From Paraspadella gotoi (Eukaryota > Chaetognatha): a stretch of DNA of 64,000 nt. The notes under the pieces were generated by a model that saw only the letters and a list, made by a program, of their open reading frames with translations, was not told where the DNA came from and did not search any database. The stretch is taken from assembly GCA_051294375.1 (NCBI GenBank), contig CM119264.1:1741930-1805929 (forward strand), read 5' to 3'. Position 1 is the stretch's first letter. Every line of letters begins with the position of its first letter. Positions 44,764-53,829 of the stretch are shown in pieces. Both the position numbers and the translations under genes were made by a program.

Positions 44764-45245
44764 ATTTGTTGTTCATTTTGAATTGATATGATGTAGCCTT
44801 TTGAGAAAGAATTTAAATTGAAAGTAAAAAGTAATTATCGATAGAAATCGAACAAGTTCTTCACTTGTCAAAAATTGTTCATTAATGTTCAGGATTTATT
44901 TAAAATAATTTTCGATCAAAAATTCCATTTACATCGTGTTTTTAATATGTATTTATTAAGAATGAATTTCCTAATTCAATTTCATATAATTTTTTTTTTT
45001 TTTTTTGCTAATTAGCTTCCGATAACTTTCGAAAATAGTCGGTGACCTTTTTCTGTTATTTTTCGTTGTTTTTTTTATTAAATGTTAATTGACAAACTGA
45101 AGCTCATTGAGAAATAAGAGAGAGTTTTGCCGGAAAAGTAAAAAAAAAATAGTTAGGGTCTGGGAACTTAGAAATGTATATTCTTTGATTACATTTTAGT
45201 CAGTCGTGTTTCCTTTTGTGTTTTTATTTGTTTTAATAATAAATT
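44764..45245 (-). pseudogene. Fragments of further XK-like copies
   Basis: 44,764-44,860 resembles the first codons and 5' flank of the gene ('ttcattttgaattg..gtagccttttgagaaagaa', compare 36,531-36,595). 45,150-45,245 matches the 3' coding part at 42,466-42,560 ('gaaatgtatattctttgattacat', 'gtcgt.tttc'). The order shows remnants of at least one more tandem copy. Confidence 0.55.
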
Positions 45246-45369
45246 AAATTAAATTAAATTATTTATTAAATGAATGGATAATTTATATATTGGCTTGTAC
45301 CAATTTCATAGATAAAATAGAGAAAAAAGTGAATAAGGGGGAGAAAGGAAGAGTGAGAGAGAGACAATG

Positions 45370-45434
45370 AGTGGCGGGGGTAGGGAGGAAGGAAGGGAGA
45401 GAGAGAGAGAGAGAGAGAAGAGAGAGGAGAGAGA

Positions 45435-45477
<43 letters not shown>

Positions 45478-45495
45478 AAGAGAAGAGAGAAAATG
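45370..45495 (+). repeat. (GA)n microsatellite
   Basis: Interrupted GAGAGA of ~125 bases. The Glu-Arg repeats on + and Ser-Leu repeats on - are not genes. Confidence 0.9.
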
Positions 45496-45596
45496 AAAGC
45501 AAAAGAATACAAGAGAATACAAAGTTCATTGATTCCAAACAAAAACTCGTCGATAGACTTCCACTAATCGCATCTAGAGGTCGCGCTGCCTCAAAT

Positions 45597-45674
45597 TATT
45601 TTTAAACAAAAGACACGGCAAGTGTCCTCGGCAGCAGCGTTAGCATCAGCCTCACGGATAGCAACGCTTATGAA
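45597..45674 (-). CDS. Candidate short exon, VAIREADANAAAED
   Basis: On the - strand after tttgcag, a 26-codon frame reads FISVAIREADANAAAEDT and ends in TGA. It is GC-rich in an AT-rich setting and its Ala-rich end resembles the 33,217-33,423 frame. The 'IREA' piece is reminiscent of flotillin stalk repeats, but the strand is opposite to the flotillin exon nearby. Not assigned. Confidence 0.25.
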
Positions 45675-46041
45675 CTGCAAACGTTTATATTTAGTTAATA
45701 TTAAAGCTGCTTTATTTAGATCATTGTTGAAGTTAACTTGTTATTCATCTCTTGAAAAAATTAAAGCAAACATCAAATCTCTAAAACGAATCCAATTTTC
45801 TATTTTCCATCCCATGTAGAACCTTGGATCAAATCCGTTGTACCAGTGGCTGGACCAAGTAGACCTACAGATATCTGTATAATTCAACGGTGAGCGTTTT
45901 TAATATCGCGCCTTGTGGGTAAAATCGTTAGAAATATAAATAAAAAAAAATTCTTATAACAATTCGTAGGCCAATTCAATTTTTCTAAATCAACAAAAAC
46001 AACAACAGCGATAACAACGTTGCTGTTGCAACTACAACAAT

Positions 46042-46211
46042 ATGGGCTCCTGCGTCACCGCCGGACCCAACGAAGTCGTCGTTGTCTCCGGCGCAGAGCC
46101 GTGCTGCTGCTGTCCCGGCGGAAGCAGCGGCGGCGGCGGCGGGACGAGGAGAGGCGTCAACTACATCACTGGAGGATGCGCTTGGGTTTGCTGTTGCTTC
46201 ATTTGCTGCAG
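46042..46211 (+). CDS. FLOT2: Flotillin-2 (reggie-1), first coding exon
   Basis: ATG at 46,042 gives MGSCVTAGPNEVVVVSGAEP, followed by CCCC, a Gly-rich stretch and NYITGGCAWVCCCFICC, ending AG/GTGAAC (phase 2). Flotillin-2 begins Met-Gly-Asn-Cys...GPNEALVVSGG and reaches a GGWAWAWW..Q-R block at the same distance. Gly2 fits N-myristoylation and Cys4 palmitoylation, which attach the protein to the inner face of membranes as a scaffold. Eleven of 56 residues are Cys, and Cys replaces Trp at several positions of the usual Trp-rich block, which is odd. The SPFH domain exons were not found downstream. An upstream segment ending ttcaacg/gtgagc at 45,891 could be a 5' untranslated exon. Confidence 0.7.
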
Positions 46212-46759
46212 GTGAACTCTAATGTGATGTTGCTTCAAGTTGCTGCTGGTTCAAGGCGGCTTTGAGCAAATTACTCAACTTATTTGTGCTTATTTGTGTC
46301 TTTTCTTTTTATTTCTTTGTCTTTTTCTTTTCATTTGTTTTCATTTTCGCGGAGCAACTCGATAAGTCACTTTTCGGTCCGTCGGTCTTTCAGTATGACT
46401 GTCCGTCGGTCCGTCAGTATGTCTGTCCATCGGTCTTTCCCACTGAGGTAAAAAATGCTCAAAACTTGCTCATTTTTGAAAACAGGAAAAAACCTTAAAT
46501 CTACGGGACTGCTAGCGCCGCCTTCAGGAAATAAAGACAAAATTTGTCATATCATGTCACAAGAAACACATGTGATAAGGTAGTGACTGCGACGCTACAC
46601 ATTTGAATTACCGTTCTTGTCTTTTCGTTTCTTTATATTTCTTTGTCTCTTTCCTTTTTTTTATTTCTTTGTCTTTTTCTTTTTTTTCTTTTTTTTTTAA
46701 TTTTTTTGTCAGATCTTTATCGAGTTTGTCTTGATTTACGAAGCGGCATAAATGAAAGA

Positions 46760-47020
46760 TTTGTGTATATGGCGCTAAGTGGGGCTGAAGAGTGCTATCC
46801 GCAACTTCTTTAAGCGCCTCCAGCAGCCATGAAACGGGCCCTGGGCTTTGAACCAGGCTTGAGGGTTTGCCACGCCCCCAAGGCGGCTTACGGCCGTCCT
46901 CACGCTTCCCGCAGGGTAGGTACCGGGTTGGGATTGAACCCAGCTTTACTCAATGAGCCACTGGGTCACGACTGTAGGTGTCATGCGGGGTGAACCTAGG
47001 CAAAGCCCGACTACAGATTC
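46760..47020 (-). mobile_element. tRNA-derived SINE-like repeat
   Basis: On the - strand an A box AGTGGCTCATTGAG (about 46,960) and a B box GGTTCAATCCC (about 46,935) are followed by 'taccctgcgggaagcgtgag' and a tail with 'cccacttagcgcc'. Further copies are at 49,715-49,925 (+) and 50,160-50,326 (-). Confidence 0.65.
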
Positions 47021-47455
47021 CTTGTTTTAATAAATGATATTACTGTATGTTTAATGTACGTATGAACTGTGTCTTTTGATAATTGTTATTCTTTAGATTA
47101 ATTTGTTTCCCTTTTCTCTTCAGATCGGATTAAAATAACCGAGGAAAAATAACCTGAAGAAGCAGAACGAATTTAAGTTTCCAGATCAAATGATAAAATA
47201 GTCAATTACCCCAACTTTTGACAATCGTCCTCTCCTTGCATGTTGCCCCTTTTGTGACAAATTATTTACGAACAAGATTAAATTGATACATATCATGAAT
47301 ACGTACAAGTTCTTTTTGGAACGAAGCTTTTCAAAGTGGGTAATTCATAATCATTAGCTCATGAAAAAATCCCAAATTAACCCAACCACTGCTTTATTTC
47401 TTTTGGGAACTTTTAAGTTCAATTCAATATAAATCATTTAAAAATGAAAGTTGCA
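47020..47455. other. No gene recognised
   Basis: AT-rich DNA that would be intron if the flotillin-2 gene continues to the right. Confidence 0.4.
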
Positions 47456-47459
47456 GAGG

Positions 47460-47478
47460 GTGTCTGAGAGAGAAGAGA

Positions 47479-47534
<56 letters not shown>

Positions 47535-47790
47535 ATGTTACGAGGCTAGGGATCTTCTCTCTCAGCAACTTAAGGATAGAAGGAAGAGAAGAAGGTACCT
47601 GAGCTAGTCTTCTCGCCCTGCTCAGCACCTAAAGGATAGGAAGGAAGAGAGAGGGTTTCCTTCAGCTGTCTGCCTTCGCCCTTGCTCAGCAACCTAAGTT
47701 AGAAGTAAGAGAGAGGTACCTGAGCTAGTCTGCTCACGCCCTGCTCACCTACTGAGGTTAGGAAAGGAAAAGCGATAGGTACCTGAAGCA
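47460..47790 (+). repeat. (GA)n microsatellite and ~61-bp minisatellite
   Basis: A GA tract (47,467-47,535) is followed by about 3.5 units of ~61 bp containing 'ggtacctgagctagtctgct', 'cgccctgctcagca' and 'aggatagaaggaagag'. The Ser/Leu frame on the - strand is compositional. Confidence 0.75.
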
Positions 47791-47799
47791 AAGTTTTCT

Positions 47800-48445
47800 C
47801 GTCACTCCTCTGCTATGATCAGCTATCTCAGTCATAGATCATTCTAATGAGAAGTTGGCGGGAAAACGAAGAAACCAAATGAACAAGCTTGCACACCTCA
47901 GCAAGGAGAGAGGAGGAAAGAGAGATCTCAGATAGCCACCCGAACCTCGCTGGCGTCGGGCCCTCGGCTAGCCAATAGGAGAGAGAGAGGAGAGCTGAGG
48001 GTCCTTCAAGGGGTACTCAGGTCTTCGCTATAGCCTTGCACCACATGAGATGCTCCTATTTTATGTAAGATGAGGGAGGAAGGTAGGCCTAGGATTTTCA
48101 TATAAAGAAGGAGTGTTACAAGGGCTTCTGGGGCATTCAGGGCGGCCTCCAGAAGAAAGAAGAACAATGCGCACGCGCCCAGCAAGAACCAGCGACCATT
48201 AAAAGGAGACTCAAGGATCAATGAGGGAACCTATGCCTCAAATCTCCCTATGAATAAGGAAATCACTGTTGGCCTGGCAAACGGCCCTCCACTGTTTGGA
48301 AAATAAAGGATGCCTAATAAACTAACAAATAAACTCTAATAAACGTTTTTCCTGATAGGAAAAAGTAGCTACTGGGTAGTTGCTAAGGATTAAATCTTGT
48401 TGCGGCCCGAAATCCGCAACGATATGGCGCCCAATGGTGGCTCTG
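47800..48445 (+). mobile_element. Probable 5' LTR with tRNA-Lys-type primer binding site
   Basis: TGGCGCCCAATGGTGG at 48,425-48,440 closely resembles the classic TGGCGCCCAA... primer binding site complementary to the 3' end of tRNA-Lys. Just upstream are a hairpin GTTGCGG...CCGCAAC (48,399-48,420) and a cluster of AATAAA-like signals (48,299-48,345), with tataaag at 48,105, as expected for an LTR. The LTR start is not defined. No gag-pol frame follows on the + strand, so this is a remnant or solo end. Confidence 0.4.
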
Positions 48446-48723
48446 CCACAACGCCCACAAGTGGATAAAATCCTGGATGGGAAATTTCTTCAAAATTAAA
48501 ATTTTAAAATTCTAAAAATCAAAAATTCCTTGAATGGGAAATCCTTTGAGGTCAAAATACCTAAAAAAAAAAAAAAAAAAAAAAAAATGATGAAGTAAAG
48601 AATAAAAAATGGGGAAATTTAAAATTTTGTTTCACATAGTCTGATTCTCTCTGGATTTGGGCCCAGGATTAGCGCAGTCCAGATCACTGTTCTTCCCCAT
48701 CCTTCAAAATATGCTCGCTTTGG

Positions 48724-48925
48724 CTAAATGGCATCTACTGCTTGGCTGAGAGCGGCGCCCAGGTTGGATTGTGCATCTTGACAGTCGTCTTCCCCATCCA
48801 AATGTTGACTAGGTTTTCTAAACTTGTGGAACCAAAAATAACTTGTTATCACTGGTTTGTGTCTCCCTGATTCGGCTCCACGGTTGGTACAGTAACACTC
48901 ACTGTCGGTCCCATCCTTTCCAACA
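48724..48925 (-). CDS. Unrecognised open frame next to the putative LTR
   Basis: The - strand frame from the gap at 48,926 reads GTDSECYCTNRGAESGRH and ends GAALSQAVDAI before TAG. The residue mix looks protein-like (balanced polar and hydrophobic residues, several Cys) but no family is recognised. It may belong to a mobile element, since it lies in opposite orientation beside the LTR-like sequence. Confidence 0.25.
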
Positions 48926-48950
48926 NNNNNNNNNNNNNNNNNNNNNNNNN
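48926..48950. other. Assembly gap (25 N)
   Basis: The gap is followed directly by a TC microsatellite (48,951-48,970), again an assembly break in a dinucleotide repeat. Confidence 0.99.
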
Positions 48951-49710
48951 TCTCTCTCTCTCTCTCTCTCATTTCCTCTCCGTCTCCCTCCGTTTTTTTA
49001 CGCTTTCCTTCGTTTTTCTTTCGCCGGTTTTTTTCTTCCGCGATGGAAAATTCTCATCCTCGTTTGTTTTGGCTCAAAAAAAAAAATTTCAAGAAAATTT
49101 TAAAAACAAAACAAAAAAAACCAGAAAACAAGAAAGAAAGAAAAGGGGGCAAAAACAGCCGGCGTTTCCTCTCGTTTTTTTCTTCTTTTGTTTTCTTGTT
49201 TTTTCCCCTACCATTTTCGGCCCTCATACAAAAAACGGTTTCAAAACAAAATCTCTTTTTTTTTTCAAGAAATTCGATCTTGCGAATACAAAATTTAAGT
49301 CAGTGAATGCGATGAGTCATTTTTTCGTCGGAGTCACTTCTTGCGTGTCACGCCTGTCACGCCTGTCACGGCTGACCTTTTCACGATTTATGTATCCAGT
49401 CACTTCGCTTCGGTTTTTGTGTTTAACTTAAAAGATCGAATGACGGTTTAATATAATATAATAAACTAATATGTCTTGACTATGTCTTGTCAATCCTATC
49501 TTCTATAAGTGAAAATTGTTCTTCATGTTATTTCAACCCTGACTGCAATAGTCAATTAACTCTTGGCCTCTTGGCCTCTTGGCCGGTTGTCTTATCTCTT
49601 CTTATCTGATATTAACTCACAATAAAACAGATCGGCGATGTAATCCAAAGAGTTATTCATTAGCATCCGCTATGACAACGAAAACAACGACATCTGCTAA
49701 CGCCTGTCTT
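48951..49710. other. No gene recognised
   Basis: T-rich and A-rich low-complexity DNA; 49,345-49,375 has three 'cacgcctgt/ggct' repeats. Open frames are Lys/Phe-rich and unconvincing. A doubled 'tcttggcct' occurs at 49,561-49,580. Confidence 0.45.
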
Positions 49711-49714
49711 GTCG

Positions 49715-49925
49715 CTTGCAATTTGTTTATCCCGCCTGAAACCTTCAGTCTTGTCCCGTTGGCTCAATTGAGTAATACCGTCAGCTCAAGAACATTAGGT
49801 ACCGGGTTCGGTTCCATGTGATACATACCCTGCGGGAAGGGTGATGAGGGCCGTGAAATGCCTTGGGGCCGTCGAGAATCCTCAAGCCAGGTTCCGAACA
49901 CATTTAACGCTTTCTCCACACTTTT
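49715..49925 (+). mobile_element. tRNA-derived SINE-like repeat
   Basis: A box gttggctcaattgag (about 49,757) and B box gggttcggttcc (49,804-49,815) are followed by 'taccctgcgggaagggtga', 'ccttggggccg' and 'cctcaagccaggttcc', matching the - strand copy at 46,760-47,020. Confidence 0.65.
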
Positions 49926-50159
49926 ACCTCTTGAACTGGGAAGACTCTTTCCCTTTAATAGTTTTCCGGACCTTTTTTTAAAAAAACTAATAACAATCGA
50001 CAAATTTTTTGTTACTATCGCCTCATTTTCACTGAACCCGTCGACTCTTCTATATTTGGATACTTTATCCGGACAAGCAGGGTTCCGGTTTGCCAGTCTT
50101 AACTGTATTTATTGTATTCTACGAAGCATCTACTTACCTTTCAAACCAAACACATGCGG

Positions 50160-50326
50160 GAAATCTGTGGATAAGACGCTAAGTGGGCTGAAGACCACTA
50201 TCCATATTTTCTGTGTCCCTTCAGCAGCAATGGAACGGGTCCTGGGCATGGAATCTGGCTAGGGGTGTTTTCGAGGCTTCCTGCAGAGTAGATACCAATG
50301 GGGATCGTTCCCGGTACCTAATGGTC
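50160..50326 (-). mobile_element. SINE-like repeat, truncated by a gap
   Basis: On the - strand carries 'ccgttccattgctgctgaag' and 'cccacttagcgtc' as in the 46,760 copy. Its tRNA-like head is cut by the N run that starts at 50,327. Confidence 0.55.
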
Positions 50327-50785
50327 NNNNNNNNNNNNNNNNNNNNNNNNNNNNNNNNNNNNNNNNNNNNNNNNNNNNNNNNNNNNNNNNNNNNNNNNNN
50401 NNNNNNNNNNNNNNNNNNNNNNNNNNNNNNNNNNNNNNNNNNNNNNNNNNNNNNNNNNNNNNNNNNNNNNNNNNNNNNNNNNNNNNNNNNNNNNNNNNNN
50501 NNNNNNNNNNNNNNNNNNNNNNNNNNNNNNNNNNNNNNNNNNNNNNNNNNNNNNNNNNNNNNNNNNNNNNNNNNNNNNNNNNNNNNNNNNNNNNNNNNNN
50601 NNNNNNNNNNNNNNNNNNNNNNNNNNNNNNNNNNNNNNNNNNNNNNNNNNNNNNNNNNNNNNNNNNNNNNNNNNNNNNNNNNNNNNNNNNNNNNNNNNNN
50701 NNNNNNNNNNNNNNNNNNNNNNNNNNNNNNNNNNNNNNNNNNNNNNNNNNNNNNNNNNNNNNNNNNNNNNNNNNNNNNNNNNNNN
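50327..50785. other. Assembly gap (459 N)
   Basis: Run of N; open frames across it are artefacts. Confidence 0.99.
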
Positions 50786-51594
50786 CCCGGTTATAGCCTT
50801 TCGTCTTATCCTAAATTACTTTAGTTTTTAGCTATTGAAACCCAAGCCTTTTTATCTCCCTCCATGGCCTATTAAGTGTTAATTGTCTTTTAATATACCC
50901 CAACCCTTTCCTTTGGCCTCCTTCCTCTTGTCCTTCATACCCTCTCCCTTTAACTTCTTCGTCCATTTTCACTTTGGCCTCTTCATCCCATTCCCTCTTG
51001 GCCTGTTTATCCCCCTTCAACCATAGGCCATCTTCCTTCCTGAACCTCACCTGCTTAACTTTAAGACTCATCATACACTTCGCCCTTTCTGCTTCTCATT
51101 ATCACTGAACGAACGATCGATTGTCGCATTTAAGTCGTCGTCGTCGTCGTCGTCGTCGTCGTCTTAATCTTACGTCTGCGTCATCGCGTTTGTAGGAGTG
51201 TTTGTCTTTTTTCTTTTTAAAGTCGGAGGAAATATTAATTAAAAAAAAAAGAAATGTTAAAGCCCAAGAAATATTTTTAAAAATTGTTAAAAATGATGAA
51301 AATCTTTGTTAAAAATTCCAAAAATTATAATAAGAAAAAAATGAAAAAATAAAGACCATAAAATATTTTTAAAAATTTAAATGATAAAAATTTTTTTATA
51401 AAAAAAAATCAATAAAAGAAAAGAAAAAATAAGGAATAAAATATAAAAAAAGAAATAATAAAGTAAAGACCGAGAAATATTTTTAAAAATTAGGGGAAAA
51501 TAATAGAAAAAAAAATTGTCAAAAATCATGAAAAGAAAAAAAAATTAAAAAGTCAAAAACTCGTTTTCCGTTTTTTTTTCTTTGTCTTCCTTTG

Positions 51595-51634
<40 letters not shown>

Positions 51635-52180
51635 TTTTTCAGTGTTTCGTCTTCTGGTTTCAGTTTCTTTCTCCTCACTTAAACACGTTTTTCCTATCAG
51701 CCAATTCGTTTTTTTTTAACAACGTTTTAAGTTTTTTTGATGTTTATTTCATTCTCTCCATTCGTTTCTTTACAAAATGTTTTTTTTTAATATTTTTTTA
51801 TCTTCATTGCCTTTTGATCTTCAAGCGATCATCTGTTTCTTGACAAAAAAATTGAAAATATAAATTTTAATTTTTGTTACACTCTTAAAAATCCCCTCTG
51901 CCTCTTATCACACTCGAGACAGTATTTAAAGTTTAAATATAAGTTGTTAAATTATCTTTTCGTCCCATATCACGTAGACAAGACAACTGCGCTGTTCATG
52001 GGTCAATTGCTCCCTATCTGTGGCTTCATACTTGAATACTGCATCGTTCATTTTTCTCCTTTGACTTTAAATTTCAGTCTGACTAAAAATTAAGGGAAAT
52101 CTATTTTTAATATGAAAGATTTCAAGGTTCCTCTGCCTTCTGTATATCTCAAGTGATCGACTTTTAAGAGAGAGATAAGG
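50786..52180. other. No gene recognised; microsatellites
   Basis: Contains (TCG)n at 51,135-51,163 and (TTTC)n at 51,597-51,640, otherwise A-rich or T-rich low-complexity DNA. A - strand frame at 50,832-51,074 is Lys/Glu/Gly-rich and not recognised. Confidence 0.5.
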
Positions 52181-53130
52181 AAAAAAGAACAATAATGTAT
52201 CACTAAACTTTATACAACTCTTACTTCAAACTAAATCTTATCACAATGCCTTAACCAAATCGCTTCGGTAAGCTTAAATCCAAATCGTTAACCCAAAACG
52301 TCGACCTGACGAAATTCACACTCCTTAACCCAACACCCCTTAACCCAAAACCTTAACAAATCCTTAACAACAATCTTAACAATCCTACCAAACTCCTTAA
52401 CAAAATCCTTACAAAATCCTTAACCTCACAACTCCTTAACCCAAATCCTTAACCAAAATTCGTAACATCAAACCTTAAGCGACAAGGTCTAAATTTAAAA
52501 CTAAATTAATTCTCACTTCTCGACCTTGAAATCTGGGGTCGCGTTCTGCAAACACTCCTCGAGCCCAACCTTTCTTCATTCTGACCCTACAGTAACAATG
52601 TTTATCTACATACATCCTATGCAGAACCCCCAACATTTTTACAGCGCCAGTCGCCCATTCTTCACACTTACACCTCAATAATCAGAGAACTCCCAACACT
52701 AATTATACTTTCGCAATTACTTTCTTTACCGAAACATTAATATTTTTACTTCGATTTGTACTACACTCCTCTATCGTCTCCTTCATCTCCTCTCTTCTCT
52801 CTCCCTTCTCTGTCTCTCCTCTCTCCTGATCTTCTGGGCTCTTCTCTTCGCGTCGTGGGAATCAGCCAGATCAAAAGACCGCAGCAGAGGAGAGAGAGAG
52901 AGAGAGANNNNNNNNNNNNNNNNNNNNNNNNNNNNNNNNNNNNNNNNNNNNNNNNNNNNNNNNNNNNNNNNNNNNNNNNNNNNNNNNNNNNNNNNNNNNN
53001 NNNNNNNNNNNNNNNNNNNNNNNNNNNNNNNNNNNNNNNNNNNNNAGAGAGAGAGAGAGAGAGAGAGACTTCAGGGTTTTTCCCAATTTTTTGGGAGATG
53101 AGAGGAGAAAGAAGAAAAAACTCAAGAGAA
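52180..53130 (+). repeat. Direct repeat block, left copy (partner 63,225-64,000)
   Basis: The same order of features occurs ~10.99 kb downstream: CCTTAACCAAAT-type minisatellite (52,320-52,470), 'taaatttaaaactaaattaattctcac', 'tgcagaacccc', 'atttgtactacactc', a CT tract, 'tgatcttctgg' and 'cagatcaaa' as an inverted pair, a GA tract, then 'cttcagggtttttccc'. This copy has a 138-base gap (52,908-53,045) in the GA tract and runs into the 36-bp minisatellite. Confidence 0.85.
52908..53045. other. Assembly gap (138 N)
   Basis: Flanked on both sides by GAGAGA, so probably unresolved microsatellite. The homologous place at 63,855-63,902 is a short GA tract without a gap. Confidence 0.99.
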
Positions 53131-53360
53131 AAGTATATATTATTATTATTAAAAAACTAAAGAGAAAAGTATATATTATTATTATTAAAAAACTAAAGAG
53201 AAAAGTATATATTATTATTATTAAAAAACTAAAGAGAAAAGTATATATTATTATTATTAAAAAACTAAAGAGAAAAGTATATATTATTATTATTAAAAAA
53301 CTAAAGAGAAAAGTACATATTATTATTATTAAAAAACTAAAGAGAAAAGTATAAATTATT
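53120..53360 (+). repeat. 36-bp minisatellite, open in one frame
   Basis: About 6.5 near-perfect units of CTAAAGAGAAAAGTATATAT plus tattattattaaaaaa. Because 36 is divisible by three, one frame is open throughout and repeats KKLKRKVYIIII, but there is no sign that it is translated. A new array of the same unit begins at 63,955 at the window end. Confidence 0.9.
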
Positions 53361-53426
53361 ATTCCCCGTCATTTTTTTTCCTTTGGATGAGAAAGTGGAT
53401 CGATTTCATCGAGAGAGGAAACGCAG

Positions 53427-53500
53427 GATTTCCGTGGCGATCTCGGTTAAGTCGTCTCATTTGACAGTCGATAGTCTCAGGTTCGAGTCTTGACGGGTTT
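53427..53500 (+). other. tRNA-like sequence
   Basis: Contains gtggcgatctcggttaagt (A-box-like) and caggttcgagtcttg (good B box with a T-arm-like stem). A complete acceptor stem could not be paired, so a true tRNA gene is unlikely. A tRNA-derived repeat head is more likely. Confidence 0.35.
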
Positions 53501-53660
53501 TTGCAAAGTTAGTCATACTATCGGGGTTTTCATTTTTACCTTGGCCGAGATGAAGGGACAATTTTATATTCGTTAAAGGATAATCAACTCTCCCAGACTT
53601 GATGAACATTTATGGAAATTATCAAAGTGAAAATGCCATCTCAGTTCTATCTTGCATCAG

Positions 53661-53807
53661 TGCCACGGTCCATCCCGGAGAATTTCCGATTTCTTACGGG
53701 ACAAACAGCGTCTTTTGGTTTTCGAACGACGACGAACCAAGACGGGTTACTGCTCTTTTGGCAGGATCGACCAGCAGAGTGGGATATAAGAATAGAGCTC
53801 AAAGACC
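53661..53807 (+). CDS. Laminin-G (LamG) domain exon
   Basis: A 147 nt segment between tcttgcatcag and GACC/GTATTT. The frame reads ASFGFRTTTNQDGLLLFWQD and then WDIRIELKD. LamG domains have F-x-F-R-T-x(4-5)-GLLL(Y/F) followed after about ten residues by a hydrophobic-x-LxLxDG strand, so the match is specific. Such domains occur in laminin alpha chains, agrin, perlecan, neurexins and similar extracellular or cell-surface proteins; which of these cannot be told. The exon is followed at once by the satellite array, which would then lie in an intron. An overlapping frame on the opposite strand is a shadow. Confidence 0.6.
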
Positions 53808-53829
53808 GTATTTTTAAAAGCAGCGAATT

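Noticed and set aside
48006-48221. 71-codon - strand frame with hydrophobic stretch
   Set aside because: Lies inside the putative LTR and has no splice or family support.
53427-53500. Functional tRNA gene
   Set aside because: The T arm is good but the acceptor stem does not pair; kept only as tRNA-like sequence.
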